A stretch of 64,000 nucleotides of DNA from Mytilus californianus (lineage: Eukaryota > Mollusca > Bivalvia > Mytilida > Mytilidae), in NCBI RefSeq assembly GCF_021869535.1, contig NW_026262659.1, positions 2,542,001 through 2,606,000 of the forward strand. Direction: 5' to 3'. Position numbers and translations under genes: made by a program. The stretch's first letter is position 1; each line of letters starts with the position of its first letter. Below, one piece after another: positions 11,651 through 22,519 of the stretch. The notes under the pieces are model-generated. The model searched no databases and was not told the DNA's origin. It saw only the letters and a list, made by a program, of their open reading frames with translations.

Positions 11651-11989
11651 AGTGGCTGTTACATTTAGTGGTAAATTTGTCAATCAAGAATTGACAAGAT
11701 AACAATAGAAGAAACTGCAAATACAATTATTGATTAAATGCAATATGTTATGTCACTATACTTAACTAGGAATGTTTGACATGTTTTCATACAATAATAT
11801 GGTTTTAAGAAAATAATGCTCCATTTTGGTTGAATAATTTGCTTTGAAAAACAAAGAATTATATGTCAATTGGTCTATACCATTATATGTCAATTGGTGG
11901 ATTATACGTCAATTGAGGTATATTCCACATATTGGTGGTTATTCCTGACCTGAACAATTAACAATGACAGTGGCGGTTCCAGAACTTTT

Positions 11990-12170
11990 CATAAAGGGGG
12001 GGGGGGGGGGGGGGGGGGGGGCCCAGAGCCCTTAGGATCCGCCCGTGGTGTACAACGACTCCAAAGAAAAAATCATCATGTACGAGTACATTAAACTGTC
12101 TACCCTACATGCGAACATCATTTGGGACCGCGCTGTGTTGCACTCTTCTTCTTCTTCTTCTTCTTCCGGT
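11990..12170. repeat. Poly-G run and CTT microsatellite
   Basis: A run of more than 20 G lies at 11997-12020, and about eight CTT units lie at 12143-12167. They separate the inverted-repeat element from the LINE that follows. Confidence 0.85.
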
Positions 12171-12315
12171 AAGCGGCCACCGTCAACTGGTTGACTATTC
12201 TACCACATTTTGGAGTGAGCGCATGAAATATTTTTGAAATTTAATAAACAAAAAGAGAATGGGTGCAATTTAATATATATACATGTCCAATTAAAAACAT
12301 GGCATTTAAATCTAA

Positions 12316-15300
12316 TGACGGAGCTGAGTCTTGAAGGATTCAGGACTCAGGGCGGAGGCAGTAGAGTTGGGCAAGGTGTTTTACTCTCTGATTGTTCTGG
12401 GATAGAACGACTCCTTCCGTACAGTTGTTTTACATGATGGTATTCTACGTGCCTTTTCGTTATTATTTCTGGAAGGGCGTTCATTCGGTATTAGCTTACT
12501 GGATGTATCAATTTTGACAAAGTTGTTCTGTAACTTATACATCATTATTAAGCGGCTATGTTTCCTTCGTTCTTGTAGGGTAGACCATTCAAGATGTTCA
12601 AGCATGCTACTAACAGATGAGGTGTTGTGATATCTGTTAGTAACATACCTTGCTGCCCGTCTTTGCACCATGTCCAATCTGTGGATGTCGTTTTGTTGGT
12701 ATGGGTCCCATACTGCACTAGCATATTCAAAGTAGGCCTGACGAAGGACATGTATGCTTTTTCTTTAATTGACTTGTTTGAGATGTTAACATTCCTTTTT
12801 AAGAAGCTAATGGTGTTGTTGGCTTTGGAGCAGATGGAGCTTATGTGTTTCCCCCATTTAAGATATGATGAAATAGTGCATCCCAGGTATTTAGCTGATG
12901 TTACATGTTCGAGGTTATGGTCATGTAGTGTGTAATTGTACTTTGATGGAGTTCACTTCTTGGAGATGGTGAGTACATTACATTTGTCTGGATGGAACTT
13001 CATAAGCCATGTTGTTTCCCATACAGCCAGTTGGTCAAGGTCCTTTTGTAAGTTAGCGGCATCTGCATTGGATGAGATTGTGAGATAAGCAATAGTGTCA
13101 TCAGCAAACAGTCGTACGGTTGATTGAATCCCCTTGGGCATATCGTTTATATAAAACAAAAATAGACTAGGTCCCAGGACGGATCCTTGTGGTACGCCGG
13201 ACTCTACAGGTATGGAGGTCGATGTTTCACCCTCTACAACTACTGACTGTATTCTATCATTGAGGAAGTTGTTTATCCACTCATTTGTTTTACCGGTTAT
13301 CCCATAATGCTTCAGTTTGTGGATGAGAAGGCTATGACTAACCTTATCAAATGCCTTGGAGAAGTCCATTATGATACAATCTATGTGTTTCCCCTGATCT
13401 AAGTTTTTAGTTACATCATCAATAAATTCAATCAGTTGTGATTCGCATGATAATCCCCTTTGAAACCCATGTTGAAGTGGATACATGATGTTGTGAGTAT
13501 CTGCATGAGACATGATATGGCTAGATATGATGTGCTCCATTAGTTTACATGCTATGCAAGTGAGAGAGACCGGCCTATAATTTATCGGATCGTATTTCTT
13601 CCCTTTCTTATACACTGGACAGACGTTTGCAGATTTCCAAATACTAGGTACTTCGCTTGTCTGATATGAGCAGCGGAATATTGTTGTCAGGATTGGTGCT
13701 ATATGTAATGCAAGTTCCTTTAAAACTCTTGGTGTTATATTGTCTGGCCCAGCTGCCTTATTTGGATTAAGGTTATTTAGTAGTTTGTACACACCATTTT
13801 CTGTTATATTGATGTCCAAGATTTGTTCAAAGTTTCCGGACATGTTACACTGTTCTTGAAATTCTTTTTCTGTTATGGTGGTTTTTCTCTGAAAAGTCTT
13901 TCTGAAATTGGCCATTGAGTATGTCTGCTTTTTCTGTTGGCTCTGAATGTAAAGTTCCATTTGATTTAAGGGGTGGTATTTTACTCCCATCTGACCTTTT
14001 GTGTTTTATAAAGGTCCAGAACCTTTTCATACAGTTTGGTCTTTCTTGAGGTTTAATTAGGTCTGGTGGTGAAACTATACTGTCGATGTAATTCCAGTAA
14101 GCTTTCCTAATTTCTCTCTGTGTACGACGCTTAAGTTCTTTAAATTTGTCTCTATCTCCTCCATTACCAGATTTTTCATTCTTTTGAACAATCTGTCTCT
14201 TTTTCGTATGAGACGCTTGATGTCAGATGTGATCCAGGGACTACCATCCTTTTACCTAGCGGTCTTTTTCGGTACATTGTTTTCTATGCTCTCTTCAAGT
14301 TTAGTTTGGAAGTGTGTCCATAATGTATTTACTCCTGCCTTTTGTTCATTCATTAGGGTGATATCATGGTGTAAATTATTCACATCTAGTTTCATATTCT
14401 CCCAATTTGCTTTTCTATATAACGGTATAATACTTGGTTTTTTAATAGATTTCCGGGGATTTAGATTAACTTCTGTGAAAACGATTTCATGGTCGGAGGC
14501 ATGGTCGGAGAGCCCTGGTAAGGTTTCAACTCTCATGAAACTTTCAGGATGATTTGTTACAACAAGATCAAGAGTATTGGGTCCTCTGGCAGGTTTATTT
14601 ACAAGTTGTGCCATCCCATTATCATCCAATATATCAGCAAATTTTTCATGATTTGTTGCACATTGGGTGTGCATCTTGATCTCTTTGTTAGTCCAATCCC
14701 AGACTGGTAGGTTGAAATCACCAGCTGATATAATGAATGTATTTCGTATTTTACTGGCTCTTTAAATGTTTATTCCATATTCATTATATCCCTTTTCGTT
14801 TGATGTTTTGGGGTTGTAGTAACTAGATAGATAGACAGTTTTATGCCCGACAATTTCCATCTTGCACCAAACAATTTCACAATCAGTTTGAAGTTCTGGT
14901 ACTGATGAAGTGATGCATGTGTCTTTGACGGCAATGAGTACTCCCCCTCCACTTAAGTTTCTGTCATTTCTGTTAATATTGTACCCATCTGGAAAATATT
15001 GCGAGTCTTTTATTGATGAATCAAGCCAGGTTTCAGTTCCAAAAATTATATCTGGCTTTGTGCTTTCAATAAGATTTATAAGTTCGCCTTGTTTATTTCT
15101 TATTGACTGGAAGTTAACATTTAATACTCGAATAGTCGTAGGATTTGAATCTTCTTGCTCCTTTTTCTTTTGTGTTTTCCGTTCTGGTGTTGAAGTATGT
15201 AATGGTTTTATGATGCTAGATGTTGGACCGCTGATGGATATATTTGATAGTATGCTGAATTGATTTGAAGTGCTGAATACCAAAGAATAGCAGAAGGTGG

Positions 15301-15335
15301 AGTAATTTGGACAATTACACATAATGCAATCCCAT
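12316..15335 (-). pseudogene. Jockey/CR1-like LINE: endonuclease plus reverse transcriptase, decayed
   Basis: Read on the minus strand from about 15335. First comes an N-terminal Cys motif region. The APE-type endonuclease follows at 15170-14280 (VLNVNFQSIRNK, FGTETWLD, GDFNLPVWDW, NTLDLVVTN, LSDHASDHEIV). Then a linker leads to the RT at 13990-12953 (NPNKAAGPDNI, INYRPVSLT, IIMDFSKAFDKVSH, VESGVPQGSVLGP, and the catalytic FADDTIAYL). A C-terminal thumb region runs to about 12316 (MVQRRAARYVTNRYHN). TAA codons at 14762-14764 and near 14250, a TGA at about 12953, and frameshifts near 14150, 13960 and 12700 break the frame. The copy is therefore nearly full length but inactive. It encodes an enzyme that nicks the target and copies its own RNA into the genome. 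The clade is judged from motifs; CR1/Rex1-like is as likely as jockey proper. Confidence 0.85.
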
Positions 15336-16121
15336 GCACTTGCAAGTATCTTGGGTTTTCAGGAAACAAGATGCGATCATATTAATTCAAGTTGTGTTAA
15401 CTTATAGTAGTCTCAGCTTCAATTATAATTTCATCTATAGTCGTAGTCCAAATAATTATGACGTCTTGCAAGGCTATTTTATTTTTTTTTCTGTGACGTC
15501 TTCCTAGGACTACTCTAGTCGTAGACGTCCAGCTAGAGGGGTCATTAAACAAACTATAGTGCACTGAAACCCTTGCCCATAACTAAACCGTGATGCTTGG
15601 TGTTTGCTTCCTTGCACACACGCAACCATATTACTCACCTTGTTTGTTTTCTATTCTTCTAATCAGCTGTTTATCGGCAATTGTCTGTTTTGTTTACATC
15701 AGAAATCAATGAAGCGGTGAAAGCGCGGGAATCGAAAGGACATATTCGTATCAATACGGTAAATTCCGTGATTTGAATATTTTCTAATCAATATGTTCAA
15801 GCAATGAAAAATATGAGGATAATATTTTTATTCATAGAGCACACGTTTTGTGTATTTACTATTTGAAATTATAGTTTATGAAGAAATATAGCAAAATATG
15901 TTTAAATACGCACTATAAAGTGAAGATTAGATGTATTATTGTTTTGTTTTTGAAAGAACATTAATAATCCATAAATACACACCTTTGTACCAAAATTGCA
16001 ACAAAATTTCAAGATAACATATATTTCATCATCACAGAATGATATTATTTGCTCAAATTGACAGGGCTTCGTGAACTAAATTTGGCTTAAATTATGATAG
16101 CAATTGAACACTTCATTACAG
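15336..16121. other. Possible intron or upstream region of the exon at 16122
   Basis: No exon can be supported. A potential donor (GGTAAATTCC) lies at 15757, but no open frame in phase 0 leads into it. Two related short segments (CTAGTCGTAGACGTCCAGC, and ATAGTCGTAGTCC upstream) give the region a faint repetitive character. Confidence 0.35.
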
Positions 16122-16346
16122 TTTCTACCGATGACCTACTATCATGATTTTTATCCGACCCCACTTACGGACGCGTTGACATATAATGCATACAACTCAA
16201 TAATAGCCAATCAGACGTTAAGATATCCTTCACTTCCCCCAGAAGCAGCCCGGAAACAGCTTAGATGCAGCCATTTAATGTTATTTATAACCAATGAGAT
16301 ACCGTTAACAGATTTACCACATTCCAGACGTCCAGCCTTTGACTAA
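16122..16346 (+). CDS. Putative 3'-terminal exon of an unidentified host gene
   Basis: An open frame of about 75 codons is preceded by a pyrimidine-poor but valid acceptor (CTTCATTACAG, AG at 16120-16121). It ends with TAA at 16344-16346, and an AATAAA poly(A) signal follows about 20 bases later (16367). The protein text is compositionally normal, with conserved-looking Pro/Tyr/Leu spacing (YYHDFYPTPLTDALTYNAY, LPPEAARKQLRCSH), unlike the low-complexity frames around it. The frame could also begin at an ATG at 16104, but that would place the acceptor-like sequence inside the coding region. I do not recognise the family. The YPTPL-type motifs recall small axonemal or microtubule-associated proteins, which is only an impression. 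Confidence 0.45.
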   Translation, partial: FLPMTYYHDFYPTPLTDALTYNAYNSIIANQTLRYPSLPPEAARKQLRCSHLMLFITNEIPLTDLPHSRRPAFD

Positions 16347-16696
16347 TAAGACCATGGTGATACGGTAATAAATTATTTGGAAAACATAAAGTGCCTGGAA
16401 TGGTGTAATTTTTAATCAACATCATTGTCCTAAATTAGTTATATATATATAAAATTGATTTCTTTGATTCGTCGTTTTACGTCATGCCGGCTAACACATT
16501 GGACCTCGTTATTTTAGTTGTATCGATGTAGAAAACTATATTATCTTTAACATATCTGTGATAATAAAAAAAAAACCTCAACATTCCCCATTTTCTTGAA
16601 CAAATGTTTAACTTAATCTATCAGTAAAATCAGAAGTCCATTACTATACTAGAGCTAGTAATGGACTTCTGGTATAGTGAACTAATGAATATATAA
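16347..16696. other. 3' flank of the exon, with poly(A) signal
   Basis: AATAAA at 16367-16372 is a candidate polyadenylation signal for the exon ending at 16346. A short inverted repeat at 16630-16675 (AGAAGTCCATTACTA ... TAGTAATGGACTTCT) can form a hairpin directly before the next dispersed repeat. Confidence 0.45.
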
Positions 16697-16960
16697 ATAA
16701 GAAGATGTGGTATGAGTGCCAATGAGACAACTATCCATACAAGTCACAATGTGTAAAAAGTAAACAATTATAGGTAAAAGTACGGCCTTCAACACGGAGC
16801 CTTGGCTCACACCAAACAGCAAGCTATAAAGGGCCCCAAAAAGACTAGTGTTAAACAATTCAAACAGGAAAACCAACGGTCTAATCTGTATAAAAACGAG
16901 AAACGAGAAACACTTATGAACCACACCAACAAACGACAACCACTGAACAACAACATATAT
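16697..16960 (+). repeat. Dispersed repeat family B
   Basis: This copy starts at GAAGATGTGGTATGAGTGCC and continues through AGTACGGCCTTCAACACGGA to ACAAACGACAACCACTGAAC. It is in the opposite orientation to the copies at 8036 and 18490. Confidence 0.7.
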
Positions 16961-17559
16961 TAAAAAAACATGGAAAGCATGTTTCTTTATTTATTTATTT
17001 GAAATAATCAATACAAGTATTCAGAATTCTTGGCGCTTAATGTGTTTTCTTGTCGCTACATTAATCTGTTTGTCGCTAAATGTGCCCTCCTATTTTAATA
17101 TCATATATTTTTTTAAATTATTCATAACAAACTTTCAGTGGGTCCAACAGTGATCACAAGTCCTTTTGCTTTCTTTTCATACCACAATTTCCCAAATAGT
17201 TTACTTATTGAAACTGGAAAGTGACCATTATATATCCAAAAAGACAGTCGCGAATTTAACACTGTAACTAGATCTTTGAATGTTGTTTTATGGGTAGGCC
17301 TATAAGTATTGATTTTGTTATCAATATATTAAAACACAGCTAAATATTATTGCTATACAGCTATGGATATATACGGTTCTTTATTTTGTCGATTCCTGTG
17401 TTTTGGCATTGTACAAGATCATGACTTCTTTACACTACTTGTAAATCCATTGGTTGTGTACTAATTGATATTTAAGTCTAAGATACATGATTTTTTATTA
17501 GTTATTGTTGGATTTAAGCTACGTTCCAGTAACTGCGAGTACCCTTAAATTGGTACTTT
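16961..17559. other. No supported gene
   Basis: AT-rich sequence in which I identify no coding remnant or repeat family. Confidence 0.4.
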
Positions 17560-17870
17560 GTGTCTTTAGAGTTTTTGTTAGTTGTTTTTGTGCGTGTTTC
17601 GATCTTTTGAGTTAAGCCCTTTTCAACAGATTTTCATAATTTGTTCTTATGTTGTGCTGTTACACCAATGTCACAGGAATAAGCTTTTATTTCAGTGGAC
17701 TGTGGTTGAAATTTGTTGCTGTTTATCATATTTTTTTCCCGTTTTTTGTTATGTACATAAATCAGACTGTTAGTTTTTTCGTTTAAATTGTGTTACGTTT
17801 GTTATATCGTTTTTTTATAGATTGCTATGCGGTATGGTTTTTTCATTGTTGAAGGCCGTACGGTGATCTT
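17560..17870 (-). repeat. Dispersed repeat family B, variant subtype
   Basis: A diverged minus-oriented copy recognisable from TTGAGTTAAGCCCTTTTCAA, TATGCGGTATGGTTTTTTCA and TTGAAGGCCGTACGGTGA. Confidence 0.6.
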
Positions 17871-18489
17871 CCTTTTTCATATAACTTGTAAAAATTAAAT
17901 TAACAAAAATACCGAAACAACTGTCATATTCCTGACTTGGTACAGGGATTTCCTTATATAACAAAATGGTAGATTAAACCTATAAACAACTTATATTGTA
18001 GCTCTAGTTATGACACGTATTACGTAAAGGTCTGTCTTACAGGATGAACAAAGGATTTGTTAGGTTTACTTCAAAGGTCCTGATGACTTTTATTTTTTTT
18101 CATTTCTTCGTAGTTTGGGTGTTTGTTGTACAAATAAAACCAACAGCAGCGTTTAAGCGTTGTCTTCTGGTGGGCTTGGTGATTAATATTCCATATGAAA
18201 CAAAACCAATCCATAGGTCCGTCCTATTAAATAGATGGACAAGTATTTTTATTGTTATGGATACAAACATTTCAGCTTCATTGCGAATATTAGATCACTT
18301 GCACCTATGTCAAAATATAGGTCCACGCGAACAGTCATTTTAGCACAGTCGCTACATTTGGTGTTATTTGTTTAACAAACACCTTAACTATGAAGCATAC
18401 TTTCCATTTTGCATCTAATGTTTACAGTTTCTGTTAACGAGACACATGTTTATTTACTTTTGACTTTAATTATTTATCCCTTGTAATTT
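17871..18489. other. No supported gene; short family E match
   Basis: At 17915-17985 the text CTGTCATATTCCTGACTTGG and AAAATGGTAGATTAAACC matches part of repeat family E (better seen at 61015-61530). The open frame at 18044-18343 contains a hydrophobic N-terminus, but no domain is recognised, so I do not call it a gene. Confidence 0.4.
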
Positions 18490-18925
18490 TTTATTAACTG
18501 TGTATTTGCATTCAGGTGTCACAGGTCAAATTTATTCGTTCATTGTGTGTTAATTTACGTTTTTTGATTGAGTTAAGCCTTCCAATTGATATTTCATAGT
18601 GTGTTTTTCTATGTTGTGATGTTATACTATTGTTTCAGAAAAGGGAGAAGGTTTGGTACCATTTAAACGTTTAATCCCGCTGCAAAAGTTTATGTAGTTC
18701 ATACGTGTTTCTCATTTCTCGTTTTTATATAGATTAGACCGTTGGTTTTTCGTTTGAATAGTTTTACACTAGTAATTTTTGGGGGCCCTTTATAGCTTGC
18801 TGTTCGGTGTGAGCCAATGCTCCGTGTTGAAGGCCGTACCTTGACCTATAATGGTTTACTTTTATATATTGTAACTTGGATGGAGAGTTGTATCAGTGGC
18901 ACTCATACCACATCTTCCTATATCT
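18490..18925 (-). repeat. Dispersed repeat family B, well-preserved copy
   Basis: About 435 bases long, this is one of the longest copies. It includes GAGTTAAGCCTTCCAATTGA, TTAATCCCGCTGCAAAAG, TATAGATTAGACCGTTGGTT, TAGCTTGCTGTTCGGTGTGA and GGAGAGTTGTATCAGTGGCA. It has no open frame of its own, which points to a non-autonomous element or a retroelement tail. Confidence 0.75.
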
Positions 18926-20705
18926 ATCTATAGAATATATATATCATGTTTTTAATTTCAGGTAAAAGTACTCTAGATAATGACAATGTTTGAGTTTCAT
19001 AGTTTTATGGTGAGTATTTTATAAATTTTAAGTAGAAAACGTGGAACACATTAAATGAGTAAGCAGAACTTGTTTAGATGCGCAAGGTTGTAAAGAGATT
19101 TGGCGCACGTATAACGCGTGTTCATTTTTTGTTTTAAATGTAAAAGAGCACCATGGGCATTCTGGGACATTTCTAATTGATTTTTAAGAATTTCCAAATT
19201 ATTGAAATGAACAGCGCGTCTCTCCTTTACGTAACAAACGCAGACTACTATGTTCACCCTCGCTTGAATCATGTTGATCGATCACTTATTACCGTACGTG
19301 ACCTGTTACCGTCTCTTGGCATTTACGCATGACCCCTTGCTGCGTATATACTACATGCTACTGTAGTGTTTATTTATTTTTTAGTTTAAGACTCGTTTCC
19401 CTTATTTACGCTGTATGTTTTAGAATAACACTATGTGTCATTCACATTCGGATTGGCTATTTGGATAATTAGTTAGTTGATATTATCACAACGGTGGTAA
19501 CTGGTCCCACAACTATCAGGTCAAAATTAGTATACTAGGGAACCGCTTTTGCTAGTAATTGGTGCAAAGTTTAGGTTTATATATTGCTGTTCATCCAATA
19601 TGGTAACAGAAAACACCCTATCGATATTTTGGATAAGAATATAAGAGCAAGTCTTTGAAGTTCTCAAATGAACTGGTATTCGACCAGTACAAATGTTTTT
19701 ACTTTTCCTGTGGATCAATCCGTCAATATTCAGTTTGAAAATGACTCGATGTTCCTCCAACAAAACTGACCATAAACGGTTTATCTTCTTTCTTTGCATG
19801 CCCTTTTTAATATGTTGCACTCTCAAACATTTAATTTCTACTTCAGGAAACACTTGATATGCTCAATATAATATGCATCATATGTGCTTCACCCAATGAA
19901 GTATCAACTCGGGATTTTCGTAAGCGTGTCTAATATTTCATACAAATTCGTGAATTGAATTAAATAAAATATCAAAAATCGTAAAATCATATGCGAAAAC
20001 ACCCTTGATGCAGTATTCCCCGTGCTTCAGGTTTATGCTCCAATAATATACAGTGTGTGTCCGAGCGAGAACTTCTCTATGTTCATTACTCTAGGAATAT
20101 TTATCTTAAACTCATATTTCACTGTTCATCCCCATTCTTCTATTTAGTCCGACGTCAGGCGCTACCCTGATATACCCTGTCTTTTGTTTTTGTGCTCTGT
20201 TTTTGGTGTTAACGTATTTGGTCGGGTACTTGATGACGGATAGCGTTTGACGTCTTTAGCCGAACAGTTTTATCTTTTTACTTGATTCAATTCGTGTGTA
20301 TTGGTTCATATTCTGGACGCCAATCTTTGCTCCTTTCCATTGGAAATACGGATAATAAAAAAATGAAACTTAGAAATGGAAAAATACTTAATACCAAGCT
20401 CGTTTAAAGGGTATCTACACATCTCAATCTTCAAAATCGCTTATCTAAAAGTACTACAATCGCAAACATTTTTAATAATAAAAATCGTTACCCCTCTATC
20501 GATAAGTGTCATGCCAAAAAATGACTTACATGTCCTCGTCTTTCCACCAATAATACGGTAAGATACACGTTTAATGGTCGCACAATTTCCTTAAATTTTG
20601 AAACTGATATAAATTGAAAAACTAACAGTATTATCTATGTACTTACATGAACAAACCGGGATGCGGTATTCAGAACGTAGGTGAAACCGGACGCTATTTA
20701 TCTAA
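18926..20705. other. No supported gene
   Basis: A minus-strand open frame at 19527-19853 (108 codons) has protein-like composition, with several Cys and basic residues (TGRIPVHLRTSKTCSY). I recognise no domain, it lies beside no other exon, and it is listed here only as an unexplained frame. The remainder shows no structure that I can identify. Confidence 0.35.
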
Positions 20706-21029
20706 ACGCTCTTTTATCGTTTTAGAAGACCACATAAATTTAAAAGTATCATTTATCAACACCATAAGAAGCACATTCATCCTATTCAATATTTAACAGT
20801 TCAACCTTTAGAAATAGTAAATAAGCAGCCTGGGGAATCTCATTCAAAATTTGTACGATCACGGAAAATAATTGAATTGAATTGGATTAAAAAATTACAG
20901 ACAGTGTATCCTCTCGGTCTTAATGATAATATCATGGGAATTGGTAATGTATCAAGAACCGATTCTGGTAACACTTTGGATATAGTTTCTAAAACTGTTT
21001 GTAAAAACCGTTCCACGGGCGTAGAATAA
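20706..21029 (+). pseudogene. GIY-YIG endonuclease-like remnant of a Penelope-like element
   Basis: An open frame of about 107 codons has no early ATG. Its centre reads FVRSRKIIELNWIKKLQTVY and continues PLGLNDNIMGIGNVS. The arrangement R...E..WI..L.T..P.GLN is the C-terminal half of the GIY-YIG-type nuclease found in Penelope-like retroelements, where the Glu is catalytic. It lies upstream of the RT remnant on the same strand. An N-terminal nuclease matches the permuted Naiad/Chlamys class, whereas canonical Penelopes carry it C-terminally. The alternative is a neighbouring truncated copy in tandem. The GIY-YIG motif itself is not preserved upstream. Confidence 0.6.
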
Positions 21030-21223
21030 ATCGCAATCAGAGAAAATTTCGTACCAACAATACAAATATTTCGGACCTAATTACTATTTCAAAAAACAAC
21101 GGCAGACATCATCTGTTAACCAAGCTCTGTTCTTTACCTGTTAATAAATTACATCAAATTTAAGAGAATTGCAACATAATTCAATATTGCAGTCCTAAGT
21201 ATGAAATCGTCCAAATTATAATT
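21030..21223 (+). pseudogene. Linker portion of the Penelope-like element
   Basis: Basic text (NNTNISDLI, KNNGRHHLLTKLCSLPVNKL) in shifting frames appears to continue the retroelement protein up to the point where the inverted-repeat element begins. Support is weak because there are several stops. Confidence 0.35.
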
Positions 21224-21266
21224 AAGTCTCCCAAACGAAGTTTGGGAAGACTTATTGGTATTGCTC

Positions 21267-21317
21267 AGTTCTTCTTCTTCTTCTTCTTCTTCTTCTTCTT
21301 CTTCTTCTTCTTCTTCC
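21267..21317. repeat. CTT microsatellite
   Basis: About 16 CTT units with no interruption. The poly-Glu frame on the opposite strand is only its shadow. Confidence 0.95.
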
Positions 21318-21599
21318 GCCGCTTTTAAATTTGAACTTGTCCGCACCCGTTCTCCAAAACCGCTTGTCAGATTAACTTAGGGTTTCACAATATGCTAGAC
21401 TAACATGTCTAGTGGTGCAATCGGGGTTTTGTTTGTGCATTGGGGTTTATAAAGGGGTACTTTGAGGGGCAAAAAGAAAGGAGGGTTTTACTATAGAACC
21501 CTATGGGATTTTATTTTTTTAAATTTTCAAATGATTATAAATTGAAAACCGTTTGTGATAGACACAATCTTTTTAATTGAAAATGTTCTAAATATAAAG

Positions 21600-22410
21600 C
21601 ACATTAAATGAAATACAGGGTTAGTCCCCAGGGGTCACCCTACCCCCTGCCATTTAAGAAAGTTCTAATATCTTTTAAATGGTCGAGATCCCCACCCCTA
21701 AACCATATATATTCTGGTTTGTCACGCTAAGATGGTTTGAATGATATACAGGGTTAGTCCCGAGGGGTCATCCCGACCCCCTGCCATTTGAAAAAGTTCT
21801 AATATCTTGTAAATGGTCAAGATCCCCACCCCTAAACCATATATATTCTGGTTTGTCATGGAAGATGGTTTGAATGATATACAGGGTTAGTCCCCAGGGG
21901 TCACCCCCACCCCCTGCTATTTAAGAAAGTTCTTATATCTTGTAAGTGGTCAAGATCCCCACCCCTTAACCATATATATTCTGGTTTGTCATTCCAAGAT
22001 GGTATGAATGATATACAGGGTTAGTCCCCAGGGGTCACCCCCACCCCCTGCCATTTGAGAAAGTTCTAATATCTTGTAAATGGTTGAGATCCCCACCCCT
22101 AAACCATATATATTCCTGTTCATCATGTCTCGAACATTTGAATGACGTATATGGTCAGTCCCCAGGGGTTCCCCACCCCCAATGTTCTAATGTCTTGTAA
22201 ATGGTTGAGATCCCCACCCCTTAACCATATATATTCCTGCTCGTCGTGTCTCGAACATTTGAATGATGTATAGGGTCAGTCCCCAAGGGTTCCCCCCACC
22301 CCCAATGTTCTAGTATCTTGTAAATGGTCGAGATCCCCACCCCTAAACCATATATATTCTGGTTTGTCATGCCAAGATGATTTGAATGATCTACAGGGTT
22401 AGTCCCCAGG
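21600..22410. repeat. Tandem array, about 133-bp unit, six copies
   Basis: Units start with CAGGGTTAGTCCCCAGGGGT or a close variant at about 21616, 21749, 21882, 22016, 22150 and 22270, and a partial start is at 22394. Spacings are 133, 133, 134, about 134, about 120 and about 124. Each unit also carries TCCCCACCCCTAAACCATAT. Units four to six diverge most and are shortened, so the array probably grew from its left side. Confidence 0.9.
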
Positions 22411-22519
22411 CATCACTAATGCATATACTTTACTGGACCAAACCAATTTCCACTGGACTTTGTCCAATGTCAGGCGACACTGGGAATTACGAATTATGGG
22501 AGCTTCGTTTGGGAGACTT

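Larger units (their letters stand above)
10549..11952. mobile_element. 1.4 kb inverted-repeat DNA element with internal minisatellite
   Basis: The ends are long imperfect terminal inverted repeats of about 95 bases (10549-10642 and 11860-11952). The left end starts CAGGTCAGGAATAACCACC and the right end finishes GGTGGTTATTCCTGACCTG. Inside the arms the repeats also match (AATTGGTGGATTATAC, ACCAATTGACATA). No transposase frame is present, so this is a non-autonomous element. I saw no clear target-site duplication. The interior between about 10910 and 11650 is occupied by the GGAAC/AACTAG minisatellite and a TTAGGG run. Confidence 0.75.
21224..22519. mobile_element. 1.3 kb inverted-repeat element inserted in the Penelope-like element
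   Basis: The 17-base terminal inverted repeats are perfect: AAGTCTCCCAAACGAAG at 21224-21240 and its reverse complement at 22503-22519. The left end continues into a local hairpin (the same bases followed by TTTGGGAAGACTT). The interior contains a CTT microsatellite, a unique segment, and a tandem array with a 133-base unit. There is no transposase. The flanking sequence on both sides belongs to the Penelope-like element, which is why I call it an insertion. I could not define a target-site duplication. Confidence 0.65.

Noticed and set aside
18044-18343. 99-codon frame with hydrophobic N-terminus
   Set aside because: No domain, no splice context, and it is surrounded by dispersed repeats. 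The hydrophobic stretch comes from a T-rich run.
21149-21346. Minus-strand frame with a long poly-Glu run
   Set aside because: It is only the reverse reading of the CTT microsatellite at 21267-21317.
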